64,000 nt of DNA, taken from positions 16,663,447 to 16,727,446 of the forward strand of contig OZ038322.1 of NCBI GenBank assembly GCA_964035795.1. Direction: 5' to 3'. The position numbers were made by a program, and so were the translations under genes. The notes below the pieces were generated by a model. It had not been told where the DNA came from, searched no databases, and worked only from the letters and a program-made list of their open reading frames with translations. This document shows positions 26,601 to 51,010 of the stretch, one piece after another (position 1 is the stretch's first letter; every line of letters starts with the position of its first letter). The stretch is from Pterobdella sp. o SKG-2022 (lineage: Eukaryota; Annelida; Clitellata; Hirudinida; Piscicolidae).

Positions 26601-27189
26601 ATGGTTAAAATGATGTTCAATTGGTAGTAATTTATAAGGAAAAGCCATTGCGTTTAAAAAATCTTTTTGATTATAAAGGCTAAAAAATTTTTTACTTACA
26701 TTAAAAATTGAAGGTTAGTAACAAATATATAACTGTAGAAGTTTAAAAATATTACCAGACTAAAAAATAAAAATTCTATAAAAAATAATTGAGATGTAAC
26801 TTTTGAGTATTATGCACTTCCACCAACTATTTCAACACCTTCATGGCAGCACTAAGTTTTGGACACCACTTGGTTTCTAACTCACCTACTCGACAAGGAA
26901 ACATACACCCTATTCAAAGCTTCAATAACCTAAAACTCTTAACTTTCACTGACTGGGACAAAAGTAAGGAGATTCTAATAATTTAATATGGAGCCATACA
27001 CGCCCTTATTATGAGATATGCCAGCTTAATATTTACCCACTATAAAGCATAGATTACGATTTATAAAATCACTTTAAACCATCAATGAGTGTACTAAAAA
27101 AACTGAAGCAGCATTTCTCAATACAATTGTTCATCCTCGCTTAAACAGCTCCCCGTCCACCTCTTTCAACTGACTCTGGGGCTAAATGA
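23682..27189 (+). CDS. Candidate five-exon gene for an uncharacterised 131-residue protein
   Basis: I do not recognise this protein. Proposed exons: 23682-23791, 25790-25815 (26 nt microexon), 26137-26241, 26850-26963, 27149-27189; 396 nt in all. Support comes from matching phases at every junction (2, 1, 1, 1), good donors (gtaagc, gtgggt, gtaagg), and strong pyrimidine tracts before exons 2 and 4. Composition is also more balanced inside the exons than in the flanks. The product has a charged N-terminus (KIDKEDKTDTDQSKNK), a Pro-containing stretch, an aromatic middle (LYYMHHMGSVWYKLSSQ), a conserved-looking IQSFNNLKLLTFTDWDK, and ends TPRPPLSTDSGAK. There is no signal peptide, membrane helix or known motif. 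The donor of exon 3 (gtcgat) and its acceptor are the weakest sites. The chain could be coincidental, because A+T-rich DNA offers many splice-like sites. Confidence 0.42.
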
Positions 27190-28660
27190 AAAAACCTCCA
27201 AATTATAAAGAGAGTTTGTATCAGCTTAATAAGTTTACCAGTTTTTGAATCTAAGACGAATTTTTCGAAATGATGAGAAAAAAACTATTGAAGACAATTA
27301 ACATTTAACTAAATAAGTTGTGTGCACTAGATCCCATTTTAATTTGGCTGTTAAAGCGTTTCTCTGAGCAAAAAGTTTTTATACTGAAAAAAAAAACCTT
27401 AGCAAACATTTTCTAGACTAACTCTAAATTTTCAGTTTTGTTGAAGATAATCGAAAATCAGACGATACTTGGCTGTTTCATAGTTGTCAAACTGAGCACT
27501 TTCAAGAGATTAACTACGTGTGTGTCAGTAAAGTGACGTTTTGTACAGAATACAGTAATTCTAACTGAAGTTAGCTGTTTTTTTATTGAACTAAGGAGGA
27601 TATTGATTATTTTAATCCCACCATAAAAAATATCAAAAACCAAGCTGTTTGCATAGATAGTGAATGAATCCTGGTATATATTGTAGCAAACAGGTTACTC
27701 AAAGCTGAAACAGGATCGGTTACAATAACTTATTGTTAGAAAACCATTTTAAAACAATTCTTCAGAGTTTAGTATTTTACCCATATAACAACCAGATTGA
27801 TTAGAGTGTAAATGTTTGGCCATATATGTACAGACTTCTGTTCTTTTTACATTGTGCGGCTCATGTTGTAAAGACGGCTAGTAAAGACTTTCAAAAGATA
27901 CAGTCAAATAGCTAATAGCATGAGAATAAAAAAAATTAAACCTTTGAACTCAAAAATGTTCTTCATTGGTCAATAAAAAAAAGCTCAATTACTTCCAGAT
28001 AATTGGAAAATCTGTCATGCCATCCATTTTAATTAAGAAACGCAGTCAAACAGGGCTTAACGAACGGAAAAACAAAAGACAGTAGCATTATATAGAAAAA
28101 TCACGTGGCATAAAAAATAAGTTTCACTGCATCAAATATTTGGACTTGGTCTGAATGCAGTAAGGTCTGTTTTACCAAAAAAGGTCTTGTTAGCCACCTC
28201 AGAAAAAGTCGGCGAGAAAAATTATCATTCGTCAATGCTTGAAAAATGAAAAACTTATCCTTAAACAAAAAGAAATAGAATTATTTTTTTTTAACAACAC
28301 ATAAAATTTGATGAGTTTTTAAATACATTTTTTAAGAAAAAACGTGAAAAAAAATATAATCTCAATTAGTTTTGGTAATTTTTAACTTGTATAGTAAAAA
28401 GATTTTTGAATAATGTTAAAAAACTTCAAGCGTTGTACTGAATTATTCGAAAGAATGATCATCAGAGCCAGGCAACATACATGTGGCTAGATCGAAGGTA
28501 GCCAACACAGCTCAATATTGAAGATCAAACCTTTGAAATGATATAATATAATTATCTAGAATATAATTTTTAGCATTCTGTTGGGTTTCAGCCAATTTTA
28601 AAAAGGTAAGAAAACTTGATTCTCAATTTTTAAGCTTTCAAAAGTGGATTAAATATTTTT
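27190..28660. other. Intergenic region, no gene recognised
   Basis: A+T-rich sequence with a few GC-richer patches (about 27450-27560, 27780-27870, 28130-28260) and short open frames on both strands that do not join into a phased exon chain. Nothing else can be supported. Confidence 0.5.
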
Positions 28661-28855
28661 AAACTTTTAAAACATCAATTGAGGGTTCATACATTTATTT
28701 AAAAGAAAAGCTATATTTTTCGAAAAGTATAGCCCTATCATAAAACGTTAGCATCCTAACATGACGACGTTTTATGATGAGGCTATACTTATTAAAAATT
28801 ATAGCTTTTATTTTAAATAAATGTATGAATCCTCAATTGATGTTTTTAAAGTTTT
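28661..28855. repeat. Long foldback element upstream of the SLC22-like gene
   Basis: Inverted arms of about 90 bp: the left arm, containing AACATCAATTGAGG and ACATTTATTTAAAAGAAAAG, is mirrored on the right. The loop is short, around GCATCCTAACATGACGACG. There is no coding frame. It is of similar size and form to the foldback at 8509-8725, but the arms do not match that element. Confidence 0.85.
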
Positions 28856-28992
28856 ATTGCTATACAAAACATACATAAGGTGTCTCTGATTATTATTCAC
28901 TGTAAATTGATAGCGTGACTGAGAAAGTTGAAAACGGCAAAATTTTTAAAAGGTTATTTATCACTATAGGATAATTCCTTCTAAAGAGCTTT

Positions 28993-29176
28993 GGTCGGCT
29001 CGTATAGCTCAGCCTAGAGCGTTAGACTAAGTATCTAAAATTACCGGATTAGCTCCCGTGTGGGCCGACACTTAGCCCCTGTTCCATAGTGTGTTTCCGC
29101 TACATTAAATTTGTAGCAAGCGCTTCGATCTATAAGAAAAAGCGCTTTATAAATATTGCCTTACATTGCATTACAA
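28993..29176 (+). mobile_element. tRNA-derived SINE
   Basis: Head of about 75 bp looks like a tRNA gene: TCGG...TATAGCTCAG (A-box-like), a degenerate B box (GGATTAGCTCCCG), and an acceptor-like CCGA end. A body follows with AGCGCTTCGATCTATAAG and GCGCTTTATAAATA, then a tail of TTACATTGCATTACA. A second copy, with an intact B box, lies inverted at 34572-34761. The decayed B box makes this a SINE copy, not a working tRNA gene. Confidence 0.88.
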
Positions 29177-29307
29177 GAGGTTCAAAGAATTTCAGAAAAC
29201 AGTAAATATTGTTACGTAGATAAAGTTGAAAATTTTTTAGGGTTTTGCAAAGAATTAAACAGGACTATTGAAAGATATCAAAGTTGATAGAAAATTAATT
29301 TTCTGTG

Positions 29308-32300
29308 ATGGATTTTGAGAAAGATCTGGTGAAACTAGGAGTTGGGCGCTTCCAAGTTCTTTTCATACTTGTATGCATTGTTACGTCATTTTTTCCCGCA
29401 TCTTGGCATATGATTTCTATAATCTGGATTGGTGAGTTAAAAATTTTTTTTTCAAATAAATGTTTGTGAATGTTAAAATCATTCCAACATTAGCTCCACA
29501 AACGCCACACCATTGCAAGACTCCAGCCGATTCATCTCTTGAAGAATGGCTTCCTGTTGATTCAAATGGCAAGTTTGAATCTTGTTCAATGTATAAAAAC
29601 TTGTCTATCAACAATGAAACTGTACCATGCACAAATGGCTGGAAATATAACGAAGAAGAGACTGGTCCTTCCATTATTTCCAAGGTGCATGAACATAATT
29701 AAGATTGCCATGAGTTTGCTTGTGCATAATTGAATGCGTAAGTTGACGGCTTCAAAATATTCCTTTTATATAAACTTGCAAAATATTCAGTATGATTTGG
29801 TGTGCCATAGGCAAACTTACCCGGAGTTCTCTCAAACGCTCTTGTTCTTTGGAGTCATTGTAGGCATACAATTTTGTATTTATAAATACATTATATCCAA
29901 TTCATTTGAAACGAAACTATCCTTATTCAAAGGTAGGAGCAATTTTTTTTTCGATTTTTAGTGACAAATACGGCAGAAAACCAGTTTTGCTTTTCACTCT
30001 TTTGCTGGTATCTTTTATTGGAGCTGTAACTGTGGTTTCCCCAAATTTTAATTTGTTTTTGGCCATAAGGTTCTTCACGGGTACTTTACAACAAGTAAAG
30101 TTTAGTTTATGAAAAATCAAGGTTTTTTATTTTAAATCTAATTTCAGGGTATCTTTCTAGTTGGAGTGGTTTTTACATGCGAAATGTTTAGTTCACAACA
30201 GAGGATTTTCACGGGCCTTTTGAACTCTATAATGTGGGGTGTGGGAACTGCAATCTTACCTCTGATAGCTTATTTGTGTCATAGTTGGGTCTACTTCCAA
30301 CTTGTCATTAGTCTCTATGGGATCCTGTGCATTCCCTTGTTTTTGTTAGTTGAATTCTTTTCTTTCATACATTTTTCACTTCGTTCAAGCTGAATATATA
30401 TTTTTTATTATCCATCTAGCTGGCTCCCTGAAACTTTACCTTGGCTTCTCGCTAACAATAAACTCTCAAAAGCCGAAGTGGTAGTCAAAAAGATAGCTAA
30501 AATGAATAAAGTTAAAATGCCAGAACAAATTTTTGACGAGCGAAGGTTTGATGTAATAGACATCAAACAGGTTGAATCTGAGAACAAGTATGAACTTGAT
30601 GAAACGAGAATGGAAGAATTAGAAAATGATGTCGTAAAAAATAATATAAAAACATCAGGTTTTCTAATAAAATTTTTTTGAGTTATTCAATAAAATGAAT
30701 GTTTAAATTTCTTTTAACTCTTCTTGTGAATGGACAATAGGAAAAGACCAAACTTCTATTTTCAAGGTTCTGCAAACGATTGATGTTTTTTATTACCGAA
30801 AATTTTTTTTAAATTTTATGTTATAACAATTATTCAATTACCTTACCAATTTTCCAGATTTCTATCCTCAAACTTTTCACAAACCGTCTTTTACTCAAAA
30901 CTATGATTATTTGCTCACTGATAGGGTAAATCAATAATTTTCTCATTTTAGTTCTCAACAAAAAATATAATTATTTAGCATAAAGAATTAGAAAATCTTT
31001 AGAATGTAAAATTCAATAGAAATTCTCTAATTACTTGTTCAAACAAAAGATCTTCACCAATATATACAGATTCATTCTCAACTTGTGTTTCTACGCCATA
31101 AGTCTTTCAAGCACTTCACTTTTTGGCAATCGTTTTATCAATGGCTTTCTTGATGCCATTGTTCTCGTTCCTGCAGGACTTCTAGCCGGCGTACTTCTTA
31201 AATAGTTTGGATTAGAAATTTATGACCTAAAATTTCAATTTTTCATATAATTTTTCAACTTTCAACAATGTTCCACCCGTATTCGAATAAATTAACTCTC
31301 TAGTTTTCTTTTGTTTTTAATAATGCAGTTTTTTAAAAAAGGTGAAATTATTGAAAGCAATTTTTTAATGAATGCAAAAATATAACATTTTATTTTTTTA
31401 AAATGAAACTTTTATTCGAAGTTTGCATTATGTATTATTATATCTTTAGCTTTGGAAGAAGAAAGCCTTTATCAGCGTCATATTTCCTGGCCTTTCTCAC
31501 TTTTCTTTCTAGACTGATTATTCTACTTGCAATGGGTAAACCTTATATTTCATGATTCCATAAATTTTTTCAATAATGCCAGACCAGATTACCACATAGC
31601 TTATAACTTTTTCAGAACAAAGTTACACTTCACGAGCTCTGGATACAACCTTAGGAATTGTAGGTAAGCTCATAAGAGCTCAATAAGAAAACTAGAATGC
31701 TAAGTTTCAGTTTAATGCTGAAAACTAGTTTTTAAAAATTCAAAAAACTACTCAGTTTACTGCCATGAACTACTAATAAATAAAACGTTTATATTTATTG
31801 CAGGAAAATTCGGAATATCGGGCACAAATGCCATATTTAATTTCTTCCTTGCTGAACTCTTTCCGACAAATCTAAGGTATTTTTTCTTTAATTCTTATCT
31901 ATTATACTTTTATAATTTTTATGTCGCAAAGTTCATGCCTCATCACTAATAATGGCCTTTGCGCAGCATGTTTTTTCAGTTTATAACAAAAAATATAAAT
32001 ATATGGCATTGTGCCATATTTGAAACCGGAATCGAATGATTGTGAATAAGCAGTCTCAAAATTGTGAATCATAAAAACACGACAATATTTTAATTTTTTA
32101 TTCCGACGAAGCTTTTTGATATATTCTATATCATCATCAAGTAATTAGTAACGTCATGAATTGACAAGTTCTTTTTTCTTTTTGAGCAACAAGCCAAAAC
32201 CTTTAAATTGATAACCACTCTGTTTAAACAGGGGACAGGCCGTGGGCATATGTTCAGGTGTGGGCAAGCTTGGAAGTGTGGTGGCCGCTTATACTACCAT

Positions 32301-32582
32301 ATTGGTGACAATCTTAAATTTAATCAGTATTTGAAAAACGGAGCTTTTTGTAAAAGAAGGCCGTGAAAAACTAATCGGCAGCTTTAATATTTTCTGGGAA
32401 TGATTGATTTAAAAAATTAAATGTAAACTCAACAGATGGAGAAATACCTTATAGGGTTTTTTGGCGTGATGGCTGCTTTTTTGCTTGTTGCATCACTTCT
32501 GGTTTTTCTCCTCCCCGAAACAGATAAACTTCCCATGCCCAATAACATCGCTGATATTGAAAGCTTACACAAGAAAAAATAA
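29308..32582 (+). CDS. SLC22: SLC22-family organic ion transporter (major facilitator superfamily)
   Basis: Plasma-membrane carrier of the organic cation/anion/carnitine group; substrate not predictable. Fourteen exons: 29308-29431, 29494-29684, 29791-29859, 29933-30094, 30148-30344, 30420-30658, 30741-30766, 30858-30925, 31070-31204, 31450-31535, 31616-31663, 31804-31876, 32232-32304, 32436-32582. Total 1638 nt, 545 residues, normal for the family. The start MDFEKDLVKLGVGRFQVLF matches SLC22 N-termini. A cysteine-containing extracellular loop with N-glycosylation sequons follows helix 1, then YDLVCHRQ, the MFS loop motif SDKYGRKP, WLPETLPWLL (SLC22 signature region), a charged intracellular loop, a second GRRKPLSASY loop, and AELFPTNLRGQAVG. 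The poly(A) signal AATAAA overlaps the stop codon. Exon 9 uses a rare gtttgg donor. All phases agree. Confidence 0.94.
32050..32137 (-). repeat. Dispersed repeat, family C
   Basis: Inverted copy of 62730-62816: the shared blocks are GATGATATAGAATAT, a GAAAAACTT-like block, ATATTGTCGTG and TTTTTATGATTCA, in the same order and spacing. It lies in an SLC22-like intron. The minus strand reads TTGATGATG, a perfect small hairpin (GATATA/TATATC), then AAAAAGCTTCGTCGG. Confidence 0.75.
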
Positions 32583-34369
32583 ATTATTTCAACTGAAAAC
32601 TGTTTTAAACTGAGAGATTTTTTCTTAACTAAGATATATAGAAACTTGTTTTTTAAACGATTTTTTTATTTTAAAACCAATATTCTTAATTAATTGCAAA
32701 AATTTTGAAGGTGGTGAACTCAGTATAATAGTATTTTTTTCTCTATCTTTCAATGTTTATTAGTAATATTTAGTTATTCAAGATAGAACTACTTATCAAA
32801 GTTTATTAACTTTCATATATTTAGACATCACTGAATAGTGGGAGTTCGACTTACGTCGAACTTCGTGAAATTAAATAATCTTTGAAAAGGGATTTCATGT
32901 TGAATATTGATATACTGCTTAAAAATCCTATTAATATATAATTGTTTGGTTTCAACATGAATATTTTTCCAAACAATTTTTTAAAAAATAGATTAAAAAA
33001 TTAAATTAATATTTAATGTAAAGATTTTTATTCAAACAACCTAGTTAGCTTCCCACCTCTTCGAAAATCATTGCTGATTAGGGAATGACAAAATTTAATT
33101 ACCAGATAAAATGCATGCTTCCGAACTGAATGAAATTCAATTTTTCATCAAAACTGTGACTAAAGATTTTCTCTAAGTATTTGATTCAAAAAAATATGCA
33201 ACTTGTTTTTTGTTTTTTCAATTCTGAAGACTATTTTGATTTTCTTAATATTTCATTGATCTTGGAAGTAATCATTCATTTTTATAATATTTCACTTTAT
33301 TACTGTTTGCTTTTATACTTTTGTTAAATAAAAGAATTTTTTTTTTAATATTTATAAAAAAGCATGCATATAAGACATGAAGAATTTCAATTCTGTTGTC
33401 ATGGTTCATTTTCCAATTTTATGACAAAAATTTCATACTTGTATGTGTCCAATATATGATTTTGCAATTAATTGCCAGATTTGACCTTTTTTTCTTAATT
33501 TTTCAAAATATTATTCAATAAAATTCATTTGCAATATTTAAAAAAATATTTGTGATAATATGACTTTCATTTGATTTCATTTTATTGATAAAAAGACAAA
33601 AACGATATACTATACCCAATGGAAATAACTGTACCATCAAACAGTCGTCAACCACTTTCAATTCTTTATCCTTATCTCTTAAATAAAAGATGCGCAAAAT
33701 ATTTTAAAATATTTCAATGAAAATTTTAAAAAATTTTTTTAACTATATTTCATTTTGACTTTTTGATGATATAGTTCAATAAAAAAATACGTTTTTGGTA
33801 AAAAACACTCGGAATGCCAAGCGTTAGTGACTTTTACAAGCATCCTCATATTTATGCATTTAAAAGTTTAAAGTTGTCTTTTCAGAGAAATGAACAATTA
33901 AAATTTCTGAAAACATTGAACTATTAACGAAAAGCTTCGTACTTTTTACTAAAAGCATTTAGTCTTCAAAAATTTTTCTTATTCACAATTTATTTCACAA
34001 CTTTGTATAAAAATGATAATTTTTTTTTATATATTTTTGACCAAAACTTAAAACAGCAAAGCCAAGAATTGTCATTTGAGAGAATTTGAATGTTTCAAAG
34101 GTGAAACTCATTTTGAAATGTGCCCCCATGAACTCTTAATCTACGAAGTGGGTTTTCAAGTGGATATTTTATATATTATACTTCATTTATTTATAATTTT
34201 GTTTTTTAATAAAATTAAAAAAAGCACCTTATCGGTATATTTTAAAATCAAAACTATTCTCAAACAATCATTTAAATATAAAATAAGTAAATGAGTTTAA
34301 AAATTTTATTGAAATGCTTTGTTTTGGAATATTAAAGAGTATGATGCCAATTCTAATCCAAAACTTACT
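32583..34369. other. Intergenic region downstream of the SLC22-like gene
   Basis: A+T-rich DNA without recognisable exons. A small hairpin lies near 32840-32870 (AGTTCGACTTACGTCGAACT). A palindromic ACGAAAAGCTTCGT motif, also found in the family B repeats, lies at about 33924-33940. No other structure is seen. Confidence 0.5.
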
Positions 34370-34493
34370 AACTGAACAACTCAGAGCCTTTCGTAAGTCG
34401 AACTTCCATCATCAAGTGAATTATAAAAATTTAATGATGAACTTTGTATACTTCACTTGATCGACTTATGAAAAAGCCTAATGTTGTTCAGTT
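34370..34493. repeat. Foldback element built from inverted family B-like ends
   Basis: The left arm (AACTGAACAACTCAGAGCC, then TTCGTAAGTCGA) is mirrored by the right arm ending GTTGTTCAGTT, with a few mismatches. Both arms contain the ACTTGAT...CTTA...GAAA block seen in the family B repeats, so the element looks like two such ends facing each other. Confidence 0.75.
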
Positions 34494-34571
34494 GATAAAA
34501 ATATCTGATATGAATTGATTTTGCACGTGGCTCAAATAAGATTATTATATTTGTTTGAATTAGTTCAAGTA

Positions 34572-34761
34572 TAATAATATAATGTAATGTAATGCGGTAT
34601 TTATAAAGCACTTTTCCTTATAGATCAAAGCGCTTGCTACAAATTTAATGTAGCGAAAACACACTGTGGAACAGGTGCTATTGTCGGCCCACGCGGGATT
34701 GAACCCGGTAACTTTAGATAATCAAGCTAATGCTTAACCATTAAGCTATAAGGGCCGACAT
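34572..34761 (-). mobile_element. tRNA-derived SINE, inverted copy with intact B box
   Basis: Read on the minus strand: GTCGGCCCTTATAGCTTAAT (A-box region), then GGTTCAATCCCGCG (good B box), closing with GGGCCGAC, which pairs with the start as an acceptor stem would. The body and the tail (CATTACATTACATTATATTAT-like pentamer repeats) match the copy at 28993-29176. It is better preserved than that copy, so more recent. Confidence 0.9.
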
Positions 34762-34804
34762 ATAATAGCCTGAATCAAATAGTAAGGTCAACAACACCAA
34801 GTAT

Positions 34805-34921
34805 TTATTCAAATGAAAACACTAAAGGAGTTTATTTTATTCTACGAAGCTTTTCGTAAGATTTTATTAAAAAGAAAACACGAAGATTTTCGTAAGACTA
34901 GCTTACATTATCAAGTGATAA
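34805..34921 (-). repeat. Dispersed repeat, family B, with duplicated core
   Basis: On the minus strand: CACTTGATAATGTAAGC, a hairpin (GTAAG...CTTAC), GAAAATCTTCGTG, then a second TTACGAAAAGCTTCGTAG and the AAACTCC...GTGTTTTCATTTGAAT end. It is the fullest copy of the family and directly follows the SINE. Confidence 0.75.
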
Positions 34922-35354
34922 AGTTGTTTCAGTCTGTAGTTAAAACTTACATGTTATCATTATTTTGAAAACTCAATGTATTAGCGTTATGAATTAAATT
35001 GAAGATTAATAACCGTTTAAATACGAAACTTGGCCTGAAAAGCCACAGCCAACTTAACTTTCTGTCCCGATAGCTCGTAGGACTGTTATCTTTTAAAGAG
35101 TGAAAACTCAAAAAATCCTTAATTATTTTCAGTCACCTAATGAGATTGCATTTATTATTTTTTTCGTTATTCTTTAGTTTCCATAAAGACTGTTTCATCA
35201 GTTTGCTTTGAGCAGGTTTTGTTTTTGCTTCGCACTTCTTATCAACAATAAAATATTCAATGATCAAAGCTTGTAGAAAATTTCCATTAAATCTATGTAA
35301 GCAATGGAAATTGAAAAAAAGTTTCCATTATCTGTATCGACTAATTACATTAAT

Positions 35355-35870
35355 TAAGCTTTATTTTGATCCCGAACTGTCTTATTTCTAAGTTGCAATC
35401 TCTCCAAAATCGTGCTGCTAAAACCGTTCTTCAAGCCGACTACTATTCTTCATCTCACACTTGTCTCGATCGCCTTCATTGGCTGCCGGTCGTACTAAGA
35501 GCCCAGTTCAAGTTGCTATGGCTCACCGCTAACACCTTATATTTTAATCAGCCGGCTTATTTATATGACCGTCTTTCCATTAGACAGACTCCTGAGTCTC
35601 TCAGGTCTTCCAACTCTGGTTTATTGCTACATCAGCCTGTCTCTTCTAACCCTTTTTTACATCGCTCCTTCTCGCATATCGCCCCTCACTTATGGAACTC
35701 TCTTCCACTTAATGTCCGTCTTTCACCTTCTCTTAAAGTTTTTCGCAAGCGTTTAAAGACGCATCTTTATAGCCAAATTTCTCTCTCATAGCCCTTCTGA
35801 TTAGAACAGCGCCTCTGCAGCAAACCTAGTTTGCAAACTGTGCGCCCTACAAATAATAATAATAATCGTG
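35355..35870 (+). mobile_element. 3' fragment of a CR1/L2-like LINE
   Basis: An open frame (35366-35791) encodes the typical C-terminus of non-LTR retrotransposon reverse transcriptases: LQSLQNRAAKTVLQ, LDRLHWLPVVLRAQFKLL, HLWNSLPLNVR and FRKRLKTHLY. It is 5'-truncated and ends in a short tandem AAT tail (near 35855-35867) instead of poly-A, as in CR1/L2-type elements. There is no upstream RT domain, so it is not an active copy. Confidence 0.9.
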
Positions 35871-36049
35871 AGAAAATAATTAAAAGCGGTAAAGAAACCA
35901 TAAAGTTCTCGACATAAACAGATTATTATGTCAGCTATATATTCAAAAATTGCTTTTCAATATTTATTCGAGGTATCTAAAAAACTTGAAGGTACCTGAA
36001 AAACACTTATTTGTAGTCGGGTAAACTTGGTTAGGTAGGTGGGGCTAAA

Positions 36050-36345
36050 TTATAGATATTATTATTAAAATTTTTATAGAGCACAATTTACAAACATATT
36101 TGCCACAGTGGTGCTCAAATGATTGTGAAAAATTAATAATGAAGTTGTTCATGATACAGGTGAGCTTTCAAAAGCTTGCGAAAAGTGTTGAAAGAAGAAA
36201 ATGAGCCCAAGTTAGACGGGAGAGACTTTCACAAACGTAGGGCATGGTGAGAGAAAGAGCGACTTGGAGAAGCTTGTAGAAACAGGTTGATGAAGCTGGA
36301 GACTGGAGTGCAAGGATATAAGTGGTTGCTTGTGAGATGACACAA
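36050..36345 (-). mobile_element. 3' fragment of a second LINE, opposite orientation
   Basis: On the minus strand the sequence reads a LINE C-terminus: KSLPSNLGSFSSFNTFRKLL then KAHLYHEQ, followed by a stop, a GCTCTATAAA-containing 3' end and AAT repeats. It differs from the element at 35355-35870, so it is a separate subfamily. An in-frame stop and the truncation make it a relic. Confidence 0.8.
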
Positions 36346-50357
<14,012 letters not shown>

Positions 50358-50596
50358 AAAGTCAAAAGCTTGAAGTGTTTGTTGTTATCCACATTTTTCA
50401 AAACACCTTTGTTGATTTGTGTCGCTGCTCCTCATCTTTATGTATTAGTTATTTTTCATAATTTTCAAAGCATTTTATACTAATGTTTTCAGAAGTTTTA
50501 AAAGTTCAATTTCTAAAAGTGGCTTGTTGCGGCATAAATGATTTATTTTTTTGTGAAAATAGAAATAAGTTGATTTTTTTCTCAATTTTTTTTCCA
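50358..50596. other. Presumed 3' UTR of the nuclear receptor
   Basis: Sequence between the receptor stop codon and the microsatellite. There is no gene or repeat here. Confidence 0.4.
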
Positions 50597-51010
50597 TCTA
50601 TCTACCTACCTACCTACCTACCTACCTACCTACCTACCTACCTACCTACCTACCTACCTACCTACCTACCTACCTACCTACCTACCTACCTACCTACCTA
50701 CCTACCTACCTACCTACCTACCTACCTACCTACCTACCTACCTACCTACCTACCTACCTACCTACCTACCTACCTACCTACCTACCTACCTACCTACCTA
50801 CCTACCTACCTACCTACCTACCTACCTACCTACCTACCTACCTACCTACCTACCTACCTACCTACCTACCTACCTACCTACCTACCTACCTACCTACCTA
50901 CCTACCTACCTACCTACCTACCTACCTATCTATCTATCTATCTATCTATCTGTCTGTCTGTCTATATACCTACCTTTTACCTGCCTGCCTGCCTGTCTGT
51001 CTATCTTCCC
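50597..51010. repeat. Long ACCT tetranucleotide microsatellite with CTAT/CTGT borders
   Basis: About 80 perfect CTAC/ACCT units run from roughly 50602 to 50926, followed by about six CTAT units, three CTGT units and degenerate mixtures to about 51010. The frame it leaves open (repeating Tyr-Leu-Pro-Thr) is an artefact of a period-4 repeat without stops. Confidence 0.97.

Noticed and set aside
27458..27643. Minus-strand 61-residue frame and an opposing plus-strand frame at the same place
   Set aside because: Both strands stay open by A+T-rich chance; neither joins a phased exon chain.
28993..29070. tRNA gene
   Set aside because: The head is followed by a SINE body and tail shared with a second copy, and its B box is decayed.
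34680..34761. tRNA gene on the minus strand
   Set aside because: The A and B boxes are good, but the sequence continues into the same SINE body and pentamer tail; it is a SINE head.
35366..35791. Independent 141-residue host protein
   Set aside because: The frame is the C-terminus of a LINE reverse transcriptase with an AAT-repeat 3' end; a related degenerate copy lies at 39150-39560.
50597..51010. Possible CRISPR-like array
   Set aside because: There are no spacers; it is a pure tetranucleotide repeat in a eukaryotic genome.
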